Assembly (NCBI RefSeq): GCF_026309355.1
Contig: NZ_JAPJZK010000001.1
Span: 682,001 to 746,000, forward strand
Origin: Spartinivicinus marinus
Lineage (GTDB): Bacteria; Pseudomonadota; Gammaproteobacteria; Pseudomonadales; Zooshikellaceae
Reading direction: 5' to 3'
DNA length: 64,000 nucleotides
The notes below the pieces were generated by a model. The model had not been told where the DNA came from, made no database searches, and saw only the letters and a list, made by a program, of their open reading frames with translations. Shown here piece by piece: positions 1 to 9,878 of the stretch. Position 1 is the stretch's first letter; every line of letters starts with the position of its first letter. The position numbers and the translations under genes are program-made.

Positions 1-2
1 AC

Positions 3-359
3 TCTATTCATAACCGCCGGTCAGAAACCCGAGCAGTAAAGCCAACACGAGTGGTACTTATCGAAGGTATTCTACTCCTTGCAAGCCCAGCAGTCAGAAA
101 CGAATTTGACTTAAAGTTTTATATGGATACCCCATTAGACATTTGTTTACTTCGCCGTTTGCAAAGAGACATCATTAGCCGCGGCCGAGACATGGACTCT
201 GTTCTCAAACAATACCAAGAAACAGTTCGCCCCATGTTTATGCAGTTTATTGAACCTTCACGTCAGTATGCCGACTTGATCATTCCCCATGGCGGACGAA
301 ACCGGATTGCAATTGATTTAATTAAAACCAAAATTCGCTCTCTGATTGAAAAACACTAA
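3..359 (+). CDS. udk: Uridine kinase, C-terminal part (cut by window edge)
   Basis: Pyrimidine salvage enzyme that phosphorylates uridine and cytidine in the cytoplasm. The reading frame is open from base 3, so the true start and the P-loop half lie before the window; the GTG at 51 is only an internal codon. The visible part follows the enterobacterial Udk C-terminus closely: VLIEGILLL, then DTPLDICLLRR, the RGRDMDSV segment, and QFIEPSRQYADLIIP followed by GGRNRIAID. About 118 residues of the usual 210 or so are present. The family assignment is sure; nothing can be said about the promoter or upstream neighbours. Confidence 0.93.
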   Translation, partial: SIHNRRSETRAVKPTRVVLIEGILLLASPAVRNEFDLKFYMDTPLDICLLRRLQRDIISRGRDMDSVLKQYQETVRPMFMQFIEPSRQYADLIIPHGGRNRIAIDLIKTKIRSLIEKH

Positions 360-616
360 ACCAAAGCTCCGTCAAACACCAAAAGCCCTAAACATCTAAG
401 CAGTTGTTAGCTATCTGCAGTACCTTTGAGTGATCAGTCTCAGTGCTGCAGTTACTTTACCCTCTCCCTAATATTTGCTCGCCACACTGGTGACAAACCA
501 ATCAAATCAAGGTCAAACTTTACACTTAACGTATTTTTCCGGGTTAAGACAGGTACACTTGTTGCTTTCGTACTGTGAAACCAGCACATCAATCATAAAA
601 GCATGGAGGTTGTTAA

Positions 617-994
617 ATGCTTAAACGAGTTGTTTATTCCTGCTTTCTTGTCAGCGCACTACTAGTTAGTGGCTGCTCTCATATTGCCAAGCAGCAAGCT
701 CAATACCCTTTGAGTGTCTACTATTACACTCAGGGTGACTTTGTTAATTTGCGAGCTTACCTACCCGAAGGAGAACCCGCCGGAGGCGCCCAACTTGAAG
801 TTTTTGATGATTTTAATCGCCTTATAATCAACAAATCCTTAAATAACGAAGGCTTTCATCGGTTTCGATTTCCCTCAAACAAAGTCAGGCTAACTGCTTA
901 TGTGACCAGCCAAGATGGCAGAAAAGGTAGGCGTTATATTGAAAGAGAAGATAGAGACTCGCTCAGGAAAAGACCACTTTGGTACAACAACTAG
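617..994 (+). CDS. Small lipoprotein of unknown function
   Basis: 125 residues. The N-terminus is a lipoprotein signal peptide: basic MLKR, a hydrophobic run, then the lipobox LVSGC with Cys20 as the lipidation site. The mature part is polar, with an aromatic stretch (VYYYTQGDFVNLRAYLP) and a basic C-terminus. A GGAGG ribosome site sits about 7 bases before the ATG. The gene stands alone and is followed by a strong hairpin terminator. I do not recognise the family. The residue after Cys is Ser, which would favour outer-membrane sorting by the usual +2 rule. Confidence 0.75.
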   Translation: MLKRVVYSCFLVSALLVSGCSHIAKQQAQYPLSVYYYTQGDFVNLRAYLPEGEPAGGAQLEVFDDFNRLIINKSLNNEGFHRFRFPSNKVRLTAYVTSQDGRKGRRYIEREDRDSLRKRPLWYNN

Positions 995-1012
995 TAGATA
1001 TTAATATCACTG

Positions 1013-1045
1013 AAAAGGCCCATTTCAGGGCCTTTTGCTCTTTTT
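1013..1045 (+). terminator. Rho-independent terminator after the lipoprotein gene
   Basis: The arms AAAAGGCCC (1013-1021) and GGGCCTTTT (1028-1036) form a perfect 9-bp stem with a 6-base loop. A T-rich tail follows, ending in TTTTT. It lies 19 bases past the stop at 994. Confidence 0.9.
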
Positions 1046-1075
1046 AGTTATCAATTATTCTTTTACAAGCCTTGT

Positions 1076-2026
1076 TTAGCTCTTTATTGCTAACCGAACA
1101 TCATAGATTAATGAACAAGCTCGCATCAGTTCACTGTACCAAACCACTACATCATCTGAATAAAAACTGTCAAAATAAACATTCTTAGACCGATCAAATA
1201 CATGCAAACCATTAATACCAATAACAATCTTATTGCCATTAAATACTAAATAAACGTTATCACCATATTTTGCCCGCAAAGACATCATCTGCATTATCAT
1301 TCGAGAACTCAATAACTGGTGAACATCTTCAGTGCAATCCGAGAAGACTTCAAAATACCGATCAAAGGCAGCATACCCAACATTAATGTTATTAAAAGGC
1401 TTATAAAACGCTTCATACTCCTGACGATCTTCTTCATCCATAAAGTTAGGCTTGGGTCGTATCACTAAGTGCCCTGGAAAGCTTTTATCATTATCAATAA
1501 TGACACAAACACCATGAAAAGCAGTTTGTAAAAAGTGGAATATTCCTTTCCTCTCTACTGCAGCATAAACATCTGACATTTCAAAGTGGACACCTTCCCA
1601 CTGACCAGTGATGTAATCCTGGCCTTGGTAGCGAACAAAAGCACCTGGTACTAGCTTACTATCCTGAAAGACGTGGCGAGTAATCCCTTGATTAGCTTCG
1701 TATTGCAAAGAGTCATCAGCAAACTGCACCACCTTGGGTAAAATGGCCGAATAGCACTCGGTATTAAAAGCTTGTTTAAGCTGTAAATAATCTTTCCGTA
1801 GATACCAACCAATCACGATAGCTGATAACAAAATGGTAACTAGAATAGTATTGCTGCTATTCAGTAATAATGCTGATGCAATAATAGCTGCCAGCCAATA
1901 GAGCAGCCCTTTCTGAATACTATGATAAAACTCCTGACCCAGCGATTTAGCCCTTGCAGAAAAGTCGCCTTTGCCTTCCACTAATGCTTCTACATAAAAG
2001 GCAGTGATTTGATCTACAGACTTCAT
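1076..2026 (-). CDS. DUF3137-type membrane protein
   Basis: About 316 residues. Two hydrophobic segments near residues 42-75 (GLLYWLAAIIASALLL and TILVTILLSAIVIGWYL) are followed by a soluble domain. That domain has the hallmarks of DUF3137: a GVHFEMSDVYAA strand, FHGVCVIIDNDK, GHLVIRP and a late YLVFNGNKIVIGI segment. The function of the family is unknown to me. The frame is open to 2056, but the upstream codon is TTG. The ATG at 2026 has GAGGG six bases before it, so I place the start there. No partner gene lies nearby. Confidence 0.75.
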   Translation of the reverse strand: MKSVDQITAFYVEALVEGKGDFSARAKSLGQEFYHSIQKGLLYWLAAIIASALLLNSSNTILVTILLSAIVIGWYLRKDYLQLKQAFNTECYSAILPKVVQFADDSLQYEANQGITRHVFQDSKLVPGAFVRYQGQDYITGQWEGVHFEMSDVYAAVERKGIFHFLQTAFHGVCVIIDNDKSFPGHLVIRPKPNFMDEEDRQEYEAFYKPFNNINVGYAAFDRYFEVFSDCTEDVHQLLSSRMIMQMMSLRAKYGDNVYLVFNGNKIVIGINGLHVFDRSKNVYFDSFYSDDVVVWYSELMRACSLIYDVRLAIKS

Positions 2027-2395
2027 TACTACCCTCATCCTAATTTTGTCTGACAATATTAATCATTTAAGTATAGCCTTCAACTTGGAAAAAGCTGTTA
2101 AACTCCCAAGGCAACCTTATACTGATCAAGCATAGTTTAAAAGGGGCAATATCACTGATTTTTATGATTAAAAAGTTCTCCCTAACAGATAACCTGCCAC
2201 ATACCATTTTCTTGAAAGTGACTAATCTGCGCTGACCAAAAAACAGACTGCTCATCAATCCAGAAAAACGTACATTCAATCCGAACACAGTAATTTTTCA
2301 GAAAATATATTCAATTCAAGTGGCATAGCAAATCTTAAACAATTTTTTGCCATTCAACATGTATTATATGGAGGACAATGTATTTTAAAGACGCT

Positions 2396-2428
2396 TAAAA
2401 CAAAAAACCCTTACTATAAAAGTAAGGG
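2396..2428 (-). terminator. Minus-strand terminator-like hairpin
   Basis: CCCTTACT (2408-2415) pairs with AGTAAGGG (2421-2428) around a 5-base loop. Read on the minus strand, the stem is followed by TTTTTTGTTTT. It would end a leftward transcript that begins to the right of 2430. The only candidate there is the decayed lipoprotein frame at 2504-2640. Confidence 0.65.
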
Positions 2429-2503
2429 CGTAGGAATTGAGACTATGGCTTTGTTGGTTTTTAGTTATTCACCAGCTAGCGGTTAGCTAAAAGATGCGGG
2501 CTA

Positions 2504-2640
2504 TCATTTTTTAGACCAGCTACTGGGATCGATCAGTTGTTTGCCTTGTTTTTCCGTTATAACAACTATCTGGCTATTGCATACTTCTTCGTTACTACAG
2601 CTTCAGTCATTACAACCAGTTAAACTTGCCAAACAACTAA
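2504..2640 (-). pseudogene. Remnant of a small lipoprotein gene
   Basis: On the minus strand one frame reads ISCLASLTGCND, then a TGA (2603-2605), then SCSNEEVCNSQ and a further 21 sensible residues, ending with TGA at 2504. The first piece looks like a lipobox (LTGC) preceded by a hydrophobic run. The hydrophobic run continues upstream in another frame (KAVLLKLLYI), which implies a one-base shift. Two lesions and no ATG suggest a decayed gene of roughly 55 codons. The terminator at 2396-2428 is in the right place for it. Chance assembly is possible. Confidence 0.35.
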
Positions 2641-3212
2641 TTTATATAAAGCAGTTTAAGTAAAACTGCTTTAACTATAATTCAAAAGCATCAAAATTTA
2701 AAAAAACATCAAAAACTGTAAACTAAGTCGGCTTAATTTTTAAAATGATAACAGCCATAAAACGTCATCCTTCCCCGCCGGTAGGAATCATAAACCATTT
2801 AATGAATGCTTCATTATCAACCTTTAATAGACGTTTTAAAAATTCAAAAAACAAACTAAGTACATTATGATCTTGGTTTAGCAAAAATATAAAGTGCTTA
2901 TCTGAGCATATCTGCCAACCGGTTAACGAACTGACAAGAAAACTAATTACTCCAGTAGCAACCAGATATAGCTCACTCTATTCTTAGATGATCGCTAATT
3001 TTTTCATGTATGGCGAAATATCTGATTCAGTCAACACAAGTAATTAGGCATGATTCACTGTTTAAACTACACACTCCTTTTAAAATACCCCTGCAAAAAT
3101 ATCAAAACAACACAAGTTGCATGGTACTTCTAACTGCATTGCTTTCAATTAAGGCAACCAGTACTTGATAAAGTAAGTAGTTAATAAAACAGTCACTACC
3201 AGGAAGTTCAAA

Positions 3213-4178
3213 TTGAAACACTGTATTACTAAGTTTCTGATACTTTTCACCCTATTATGCACCCCAGCATTCTACAGCTATGCAACCCCTTCTCCGGAAG
3301 CTAGTATTGCTAACTCGGATCAATCTTCAGGTTTTCAGCCATTAGATGGTGGTTTTTTAGCCAGCTTACTATTTAAAGAGCCGTTCCATGGTCTTCGCGT
3401 TGCAGATGTTTTGCTACTGCTTCTACTTACTGCAGGTTTAGTCTTTTTATTAAAGTATCGAGCAGATCGACTCAAACGCTACCTAACCCCCAGGCCAGAG
3501 CCCACTATTAATGACGAAAGCCTAGCTTCACTATCAACAACTATCCAACAAGACCTGGCTACCACAGAGTCGCCAACATCACACATTAATAAAGATAAGA
3601 CCATTCCTTTTCACATCAGCTTCAAAATGAAGCCAACTGATCCCCCCAAAAATGATGAACCTATCGCTACAGATGATTTAACAAAAATAGTCGACGCTTC
3701 AGCAGATCAAAAAGCGTCAGATTTAGCCGCTCACTATGCTCAGTTTGACCTACCTAAAGATTTACAACCAGAGTTGTTTTTAGATCAGGCAAAAATTTTA
3801 TTTAAGCGCATTCATCAAGCATGGTTAGCTAAGGATCAGCAAACGCTAAAGCACTATACAACACCTGAGCTGTTTGAGCGCTTAAGTTTGTCACTTTCGG
3901 CTAAAGAGCAAACTGCAATTGAGTTACTTACTGTTTTTGCTGACATTACCAGCGCCAGTAATTTAGGTGACCTTGCGATGATTAGCGTGAAATTTCATGG
4001 CTGGTCAAAAGCAAAGGCTAATAAAGAAGTAGAGGCCTATTGCGAAATTTGGCATTTGGAAAACTTACAGCAGGACAGCCAATGGCTAATCACAGGGATT
4101 CAATCAATATCTGGCAATTTAAAGTTCAATAATAGTGCTGACCATTCTTCATTAAATAGTACAGAAATCAATCAATAA
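3213..4178 (+). CDS. Tim44-like domain membrane protein
   Basis: 321 residues. A Sec-type signal peptide (residues 1-25, ending near FYSYA) is followed by a second hydrophobic segment around residues 65-83 (VADVLLLLLLTAGLVFLL) and a charged linker. The C-terminal domain (about 180-305) looks like the Tim44/MRP-L45 fold: helices ILFKRIHQAWLAKDQQTLKHY and LFERLSLSL, then strands ending WLITGIQSI. Such proteins are bacterial relatives of the mitochondrial import factor; their bacterial role is not settled. The start is TTG at 3213 with AGGAAG about 7 bases upstream; no nearby ATG fits. Confidence 0.72.
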   Translation: MKHCITKFLILFTLLCTPAFYSYATPSPEASIANSDQSSGFQPLDGGFLASLLFKEPFHGLRVADVLLLLLLTAGLVFLLKYRADRLKRYLTPRPEPTINDESLASLSTTIQQDLATTESPTSHINKDKTIPFHISFKMKPTDPPKNDEPIATDDLTKIVDASADQKASDLAAHYAQFDLPKDLQPELFLDQAKILFKRIHQAWLAKDQQTLKHYTTPELFERLSLSLSAKEQTAIELLTVFADITSASNLGDLAMISVKFHGWSKAKANKEVEAYCEIWHLENLQQDSQWLITGIQSISGNLKFNNSADHSSLNSTEINQ

Positions 4179-4640
4179 AACACCACTTAACTTACAGTTA
4201 AAAAGAATAGCTTTTAAGGGAATCCAACAAATGATGAGCTCCAATCGTTTTCTACCTTAGCGATCTAGGCATCACTACTAGTTTTTATAACATCACTGCT
4301 ACAGATAACAAACTGGTTCACATTCTTCTTGCTACGGCTTCACTTTTACATTAGAATCGCCCATCTTTGGGTAGCTGCATATTTATCAGACTATTTTTAA
4401 CTGGCAGCGATGAAGCCTAATATAAGGATAACTTTCTAAGTAGATATAGTTTATTGAGCAAGCTTTATTCTGTAGTAATCAACTAAGTTCAGCCTTATTG
4501 CAGTTTATTCAGAATGTTAAAGTTGTTTTTGAGTAGAAAAAGCACCTACTACGTAATCATACCTATTTACCCTGTCAACTCAGTTTTTATCATTTAGCAA
4601 TTAAAAATAAATACAGAATTTAGTCATTGAGGAGTATGTA
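4179..4640. other. Intergenic stretch without a recognised gene
   Basis: About 460 AT-rich bases between the Tim44-like gene and the Q/N/H-rich gene. I see no coding frame with a ribosome site and no strong hairpin. The right end should hold the promoter of the gene at 4641. Confidence 0.5.
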
Positions 4641-5099
4641 ATGGCCAAGTATCTCTATACTACCGTTTATGAACAGTTCACTGGGCAAAAGCCACCCGAG
4701 CCAGAACCAAAGCCTGAGCACCGTCAACGCAAAACGCATGGCCACCCTTACCGTATGCGTCACAACATGCAAAACCAACGGGATCAGGATCAACAGGAAG
4801 GGGATTTTCAGCCACCTTCTTACCAACATGAAAACCAGCATCACTCTGGTAATGGCTATAACAATACTAGATCTAGCCATAATCATGCTGGTCACAACAA
4901 TAAAGGAACTGGCCACCCTTTCAGACAAAACCGGGCTAGACAGCAAGCAGGCTATTATAATAATCAGCAGCCACAGCAATCTACTTATGAAGCTGGGGAG
5001 CCTCGCTCTAGGCAAAACCAGGCTGCACCCAAGGTTGTCTATAAAAAACGTAGGCAGTTTCAAAGCCCTCAAGACTCTCAGCAACAGTATGATGCCTAA
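4641..5099 (+). CDS. Low-complexity Gln/Asn/His/Arg-rich protein, function unknown
   Basis: 152 residues. A short ordered N-terminus (MAKYLYTTVYEQFTGQ) and a Pro-Glu stretch (PPEPEPKPEH) are followed by a long hydrophilic region rich in Gln, Asn, His and Arg, and a basic tail (VVYKKRRQFQ). There is no signal peptide or membrane segment, so it is probably cytoplasmic and largely disordered. GAGGAG lies 7 bases before the ATG, which picks this frame over two other long frames in the same DNA (4620-5084 minus and 4669-5103 plus). The composition would fit nucleic-acid binding, but no domain supports that. Confidence 0.65.
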   Translation: MAKYLYTTVYEQFTGQKPPEPEPKPEHRQRKTHGHPYRMRHNMQNQRDQDQQEGDFQPPSYQHENQHHSGNGYNNTRSSHNHAGHNNKGTGHPFRQNRARQQAGYYNNQQPQQSTYEAGEPRSRQNQAAPKVVYKKRRQFQSPQDSQQQYDA

Positions 5100-5132
5100 A
5101 TAAAAGCTACTGCCACGCCATTACACAGACTA

Positions 5133-5159
5133 GAGGTATTCAAATATGCTGAGTACCTC
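5133..5159 (+). other. Stem-loop after the Q/N/H-rich gene
   Basis: GAGGTATTCA and TGAGTACCTC form a 10-bp stem, including one G-T pair, around the loop AATATGC. No T-run follows, so it may act as an RNA 3' end protector rather than a classical terminator. Confidence 0.45.
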
Positions 5160-5344
5160 CTCTAATCTGCAAAGAGCCAATAAAACTAAAAAGAATAACG
5201 CTTTTTTATAAAGACAGCTTCTTATTCAAGATTAATCCTTAATAATGTTTACTTTCATTATCATTCTTCTAACAAGATAGAATTATAATATTTATTTTCA
5301 GGTACATAATACCTTTAGTAGAACCATTTACTTTTAACTCACCA

Positions 5345-5384
5345 ATAAAAAAGGTTGCCTAAATAAATGACTTAAGCAACCTTT
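5345..5384 (-). terminator. Terminator of the oad operon
   Basis: On the minus strand AAAGGTTGC pairs with GCAACCTTT, and the stem runs into TTTTTTATT. It lies about 30 bases after the oadB stop. Confidence 0.8.
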
Positions 5385-5414
5385 CAACAGAGTGTTGGGT
5401 ATAAATTAATAGCA

Positions 5415-6755
5415 CTAGCCTGATACGTATTTAATCATCACTCCAGCAGCCACTGCCGAGCCAATAACACCAGCAACGTTAGGCCCCATTGCATGCATTA
5501 ACAAAAAGTTCTGTGGGTTTGCTTCCAAACCAAGCTTATTCGAAACCCGCGCAGCCATTGGCACTGCTGAGACCCCTGCAGAACCAATTAATGGATTGAT
5601 TGGCGTTTTTGATAGTTTGTTCATTAACTTAGCCATCAACACTCCCGTAGCTGTGCCAATACAAAAAGCTACAACGCCCAAACCTAAAATACCCATGGTT
5701 TCTGCTTGTAAAAACTTATCAGCAACTAGTTTAGAGCCAACAGATAAGCCCAAAAAGATCGTAACGGTATTAATCAATGCATTTTGTGCTGTATCACTTA
5801 ATCGACCTACCACACCACACTCACGCATTAAATTACCAAAACAAAACATCCCAAGTAATGGCGCTGCATCTGGCAATAGCAATGCAACTAACACTAATAG
5901 TACTAATGGGAAAACAATTTTTTCACGCTTAGAGACATGGCGCAATTGCACCATTTTTATTTCACGCTCTTTCGGGGTGGTTAAAGCACGCATGATTGGC
6001 GGCTGAATCAGCGGCACCAATGCCATGTAGGAGTATGCCGCCACAGCAATGGCCCCAAGCAAATGCGGTGCTAAAATACTGGATACATAAATAGCTGTCG
6101 GCCCATCTGCACCACCAATAATACCTATTGCTGCTGCATCAGCCAATGAAAAGTCCATCCAGCCTAAATAGGTTAAACCTAAAGCACCCATTATTGTGGC
6201 AAAGATACCAAACTGTGCTGCTGCTCCTAAAAATAGCGTTTTAGGGTTGGCAAGCAATGGTCCAAAATCTGTCATTGCTCCTACCCCCATAAATATCACA
6301 AGGGGAAATACACCACTAGCGATACCTACATTATAAAACTGGTATAAAACACCATTGTTATATCCTAAGTTTTGGGCAATACCTGCCGCTGCCGACTGCA
6401 AAGTAGGCGCCGCATTATAATAGGCCTTTAGAACAGCTTGAGGGTCTGTTAGACCCGTTTGTTCCAGTGCTGCCGCAATTTTATTGACAATAATCAGTGC
6501 TTCTACTTGCTTTGCACCATTTGCCATCATATTACTGGCCTGGTGCAATGCCTGTTCCACAGCGGAATAAGCCAAACCAGCCTCAGGAATATTTGCCAAA
6601 ATGCCACCAAAACCAATGGGGACAAGCAAAAGCGGTTCAAAGTTTTTCCGTATTGCTAAAAATAGCAATAAGAACCCAATAACGATCATGGCAAACTGAC
6701 CAAGCCCAAGGTTTGCCAACCCTGAGCCCTGCCATAAGAGAAGAAGTTTATCCAT
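5415..6755 (-). CDS. oadB: Oxaloacetate decarboxylase, sodium-pumping beta subunit
   Basis: 446 residues, many membrane helices. The beta subunit decarboxylates the carboxybiotin made by the alpha subunit and couples this to sodium export across the inner membrane. Family hallmarks are visible: [13 protein letters not shown], in which the Asp is the known sodium-site residue of the family, [17 protein letters not shown], and the glycine-rich C-terminal [14 protein letters not shown] and [18 protein letters not shown]. The stop is followed by a terminator, so this is the last gene of oadGAB; only 11 bases separate it from oadA. Confidence 0.96.
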   Translation of the reverse strand: MDKLLLLWQGSGLANLGLGQFAMIVIGFLLLFLAIRKNFEPLLLVPIGFGGILANIPEAGLAYSAVEQALHQASNMMANGAKQVEALIIVNKIAAALEQTGLTDPQAVLKAYYNAAPTLQSAAAGIAQNLGYNNGVLYQFYNVGIASGVFPLVIFMGVGAMTDFGPLLANPKTLFLGAAAQFGIFATIMGALGLTYLGWMDFSLADAAAIGIIGGADGPTAIYVSSILAPHLLGAIAVAAYSYMALVPLIQPPIMRALTTPKEREIKMVQLRHVSKREKIVFPLVLLVLVALLLPDAAPLLGMFCFGNLMRECGVVGRLSDTAQNALINTVTIFLGLSVGSKLVADKFLQAETMGILGLGVVAFCIGTATGVLMAKLMNKLSKTPINPLIGSAGVSAVPMAARVSNKLGLEANPQNFLLMHAMGPNVAGVIGSAVAAGVMIKYVSG

Positions 6756-6766
6756 TCAGCTACACC

Positions 6767-8554
6767 TTACTTCAGCTTGAGCAGCGCATCACCCACAGCC
6801 ACAGAGTCACCATCTTTAACCATGACAGCGGTGACCTTTCCTGTTTTTGGCGCTCGTATTTCAGTTTCCATTTTCATGGCCTCTAAAATAATCAGTACAT
6901 CACCTTCTTGAACAGACTGCCCCGGCGTTACATGCACTGTCCAAATATTGCCTGCTAATGGTGCTAATAATGGCTCACCATCCCCTTCAGCTGTTGCAGC
7001 AGGCCCAGGACTTGTCGGTGTAGAGGCTATATTTGCAACCTCCCCTCCTTCTGCCACTTCAACCACATAGGCCTGACCATTGACTGTAACGGTATAAACC
7101 TCTGGTCCAGCAGCTGGCACAGTTGCTTTAGTTACTGGAGCAGATACAGCATCCTCTCCTGTTGGCACGGGTTCAAAGGCATCAGAATTACCACGGTTTT
7201 GTAAAAACTTCAGCCCCACTTGCGGAAACAAAGCATAAGTTAATACATCATCAATGCTCTCTTTTGCTAATGAAAAGCCTTTTTCTTTGGCTTGCTGATT
7301 GAGCTCTTCGGTTAATTTATCCACTTCAGGTTTGAGTAAATCAGCTGGACGACAAGTGATAGGATCAGCACCCTCTAATACTTTTTGCTGTAACTCTTTG
7401 TTAAATTCAGCAGGAGCTGCACCATACTCTCCTTTTAAGATGGCAGCCGTTTCTTTAGAAATTGATTTATAGCGCTCACCTGTCAAAACATTGAGTACTG
7501 CTTGTGTACCCACAATTTGTGAAGTAGGCGTCACTAAGGGGATATGACCCAAGTCTTTTCTCACCGCTGGAATTTCTTTTAATACTTCATCAAATTTATC
7601 CCGGGCCCCTTGCTCTTTTAGCTGGCTTTCCATATTGGTCAACATACCTCCGGGTACCTGCGCAATTAAAATGCGAGAATCAACGCCACGAAGCGCCCCT
7701 TCAAATTTGGCATATTTTTTTCTAACAACCCGAAAGTAAGCAGCAATTTCTTCCAGCAAGCTCAGGTCTAACCCTGTATCTCGTTCAGTTCCTTGTAAAG
7801 CAGCAACAATCGACTCTGTTGGTGAGTGACCATAGGTCATACTCATCGAAGAAATCGCTGTATCAATATTATCAACACCTGCTTCTATGGCTTTCAGTGC
7901 GGTCATTGGTGATAAGCCAGCTGTTGCATGACAGTGCAAATGCACAGGAATTGTCAGGCTTTTCTTTAATCGGCCCACCAGGTCATAGGCATCGTAAGGT
8001 GTTAAAATACCGGCCATATCCTTGATCGCAACCGAATCAGCACCCATATCTTCTATTTGTTTCGCCAAATCCACCCACATGCCAGTGGTATGCACTGGAC
8101 TTGTCGTATAAGAAATTGTTCCTTGTGCATGTTTTCCCTGTTTTTTAACTGCTTTCAGGGCTGTTGATAAATTACGGGGATCATTCATGGCATCAAAGAC
8201 CCGAAATACATCAACTCCATTATATGCAGCTCGCTCAACAAAGCGCTCTACAACATCATCTGCATAATGGCGATATCCCAACAAATTTTGCCCTCGTAAC
8301 AGCATTTGTTGTTGCGTATTTGGCATCGCTTTTTTTAACTGCCTAATTCGCTCCCAAGGGTCTTCGCCTAAATACCGGATACAGGCGTCAAAGGTGGCCC
8401 CGCCCCATGATTCAACAGACCAAAAGCCCACTTTGTCTAGCTTTTCAGCAATGGGCAACATATCCTCCAACCGCAGCCGGGTGGCAAATAAAGACTGATG
8501 CGCATCTCGTAATACAACATCGGTGATACCTAATGGTTTCTTGTTCTTGGTCAT
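6767..8554 (-). CDS. oadA: Oxaloacetate decarboxylase alpha subunit (biotin carboxyltransferase)
   Basis: 595 residues. The N-terminal carboxyltransferase domain begins with [17 protein letters not shown], the metal- and substrate-site motif, and includes [12 protein letters not shown], whose His residues bind the divalent metal. A conserved PYC/Oad domain and an Ala/Pro/Thr-rich linker (about 465-525) follow. The biotinyl domain ends the protein, with EAMKMET carrying the biotin at Lys561. It transfers the carboxyl group of oxaloacetate to biotin for OadB. It sits between oadG and oadB in the usual order. Alternative names such as pyruvate carboxylase subunit B fit less well, because oadB and oadG are present. 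Confidence 0.96.
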   Translation of the reverse strand: MTKNKKPLGITDVVLRDAHQSLFATRLRLEDMLPIAEKLDKVGFWSVESWGGATFDACIRYLGEDPWERIRQLKKAMPNTQQQMLLRGQNLLGYRHYADDVVERFVERAAYNGVDVFRVFDAMNDPRNLSTALKAVKKQGKHAQGTISYTTSPVHTTGMWVDLAKQIEDMGADSVAIKDMAGILTPYDAYDLVGRLKKSLTIPVHLHCHATAGLSPMTALKAIEAGVDNIDTAISSMSMTYGHSPTESIVAALQGTERDTGLDLSLLEEIAAYFRVVRKKYAKFEGALRGVDSRILIAQVPGGMLTNMESQLKEQGARDKFDEVLKEIPAVRKDLGHIPLVTPTSQIVGTQAVLNVLTGERYKSISKETAAILKGEYGAAPAEFNKELQQKVLEGADPITCRPADLLKPEVDKLTEELNQQAKEKGFSLAKESIDDVLTYALFPQVGLKFLQNRGNSDAFEPVPTGEDAVSAPVTKATVPAAGPEVYTVTVNGQAYVVEVAEGGEVANIASTPTSPGPAATAEGDGEPLLAPLAGNIWTVHVTPGQSVQEGDVLIILEAMKMETEIRAPKTGKVTAVMVKDGDSVAVGDALLKLK

Positions 8555-8597
8555 GGCTATTTGGCCTTCTCGCTTGCTAATTAAAAATCCTTAAGTA

Positions 8598-8846
8598 CTA
8601 ACGATGACGGCTACGATATTGTTTTATGGCCGCACTAATCACCGCTACAAGCTGTTCATCTTGTTGTGTAGCGACCACTGTCGCACTAGCAGCTGGTTGA
8701 GAAACAGAGGGGATTTCTTCATTACTGTATTTTGTTATTAAACGCGACATCAACCCTGTAGCAAAAACCAGTAATGTCAAAAATAAAAACACAAAGCCCA
8801 TGCCAAACAGCATTAAATTCAGACCTTCATTAAGTAGCTCGGACAT
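8598..8846 (-). CDS. oadG: Oxaloacetate decarboxylase gamma subunit
   Basis: 82 residues. A single N-terminal membrane helix (LMLFGMGFVFLFLTLLVFATG) follows the typical SELLNEGLNLM opening. A variable polar linker leads to a C-terminal VAVISAAIKQYRSRHR, the usual alpha-binding end of OadG. It anchors the alpha subunit to OadB and helps assembly. It is the first gene of the operon, 43 bases before oadA. The short size and context make the call firm despite the low sequence conservation of the family. Confidence 0.92.
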   Translation of the reverse strand: MSELLNEGLNLMLFGMGFVFLFLTLLVFATGLMSRLITKYSNEEIPSVSQPAASATVVATQQDEQLVAVISAAIKQYRSRHR

Positions 8847-9500
8847 TATGCGTTTCCTTAATTGGTTATCAATTTTTTATTGGCAAGTCAGTACTTTGGA
8901 GCACCGCTATTTTTTCTTTTGAGCACCCTTCTTTTCGGCATGTCTTTTCAATACGCTACACTATAGAATGCACTCTATACTAGTATCGCCGTGTATATTT
9001 ACTCGATACGCCCTTATCTTGGGTATTGTCATAGTTGTGACTAGACATCTGTGGCTAAATATACCGCTATATCGTTTGAATCTAGGCAAATGCCGATAAT
9101 GTACCTTGATTCCTAGAGAGAGGCAAACCCTACCATAGCAATCCGGGCAACGCAGAGGCCATAAGCAATTATTAGAAGCGCCCTTTATTACGTTAACAGG
9201 CTTAATTTATTACCACTTAATTAAGACCGACAAGTTTTGCCTAGTCTACCCCTCTTATCTAAAAGAGGCTGTGATATAAGGGCTAAAAACAGACACCAAA
9301 CAACTTGAAAACTAAAGCAGGTATTGATCTATTTAGTTAGAGAATTATCATTATTCACCAACAAAATAGTTTTAACAGATACATCCCCTATACCCCTCAG
9401 TTCTGTAGTTGGTGTTATCACTCAACCATTTGCATACTCTGGCAAACTCCTGTTGTCTAATTCAATAGAACGAAGTGAAATGACGATAGAGGGCTTCCCT
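8847..9500. other. Divergent intergenic region between oadG and the small lipoprotein gene
   Basis: About 650 bases between divergently oriented genes. It must hold the promoter of oadGAB and that of the lipoprotein gene at 9501. A short inverted repeat (CCTCTT, ATCTA, AAGAGG) lies near 9250. A frame is open from 9324 into the lipoprotein gene, but its first 59 residues do not resemble a protein domain and precede a better start. Confidence 0.5.
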
Positions 9501-9710
9501 ATGAGCAAATGGTTCCTGGTCATCAGCGCCTTTGTTTTACTAACAGGCTGTAGCACTCCTCACCGGATTGTGTTAATAGATGGATCTGAGATCGAAACAC
9601 TTGACCAACCAGAATATAATAAAGCGACAGGTTTTTATGAATATGAAGGAGCGAGCGGCAAAGACCGCGCTATAAATAAAGATCAAGTAAAAAGTATCAG
9701 TGAGCTATAA
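9501..9710 (+). CDS. YgdI/YgdR-family (DUF903) lipoprotein
   Basis: 69 residues from the ATG at 9501. The signal peptide MSKWFLVISAFVLLTGC contains a clear lipobox with Cys17. The mature domain is the small SH3-like fold of the YgdI/YgdR family: HRIVLIDGSEI, a Tyr-rich middle, and a C-terminal DQVKSISEL. These are envelope lipoproteins of unknown role. The frame extends upstream to 9324, but a lipoprotein must start just before its signal peptide, and GAGG lies 8 bases before the ATG at 9501. It is a single gene, 168 bases before the phosphodiesterase gene. Confidence 0.85.
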   Translation: MSKWFLVISAFVLLTGCSTPHRIVLIDGSEIETLDQPEYNKATGFYEYEGASGKDRAINKDQVKSISEL

Positions 9711-9878
9711 CAATAACTTCTCACTTCAACCTTGAATACAAGCAAGTCCAGATACCTCTTTATCATTATTCAGGAAAGTGGTCAGGTGAAGGTTATGCAC
9801 TATGAAACTGATATCAAAGATTTGAATTTAATAGGGTAACAGCATAAATAGCCTAATAATAAAATGAGAATGTTTTAA

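Larger units (their letters stand above)
2027..3212. other. Gene-poor stretch of about 1.2 kb
   Basis: AT-rich and without a convincing intact gene. It holds a minus-strand terminator at 2396-2428, a decayed small lipoprotein frame at 2504-2640, and a perfect 10-bp inverted repeat at 2648-2672 (AAAGCAGTTT, loop AAGTA, then AAACTGCTTT). From 2690 to 3200 I see no coding frame with a ribosome site; it presumably includes the promoter of the Tim44-like gene. Confidence 0.6.

Noticed and set aside
2067-2288. 73-codon minus-strand frame
   Set aside because: No ribosome site, no domain, AT-rich composition without protein-like pattern.
2603-2605. In-frame TGA as selenocysteine
   Set aside because: No clear SECIS hairpin follows and an upstream frameshift is also needed, so decay is simpler.
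4620-5084. 154-codon minus-strand frame opposite the Q/N/H-rich gene
   Set aside because: Leu/Ile/Val-rich mirror of the CA-rich sense strand, without a ribosome site. The plus-strand frame has GAGGAG.
9165-9190. Shared CAATTATTAGA(A/G)GC sequence also near 14257
   Set aside because: The match is short and has no inverted ends or further extension that I could see; it may be a repeat end, but evidence is thin.
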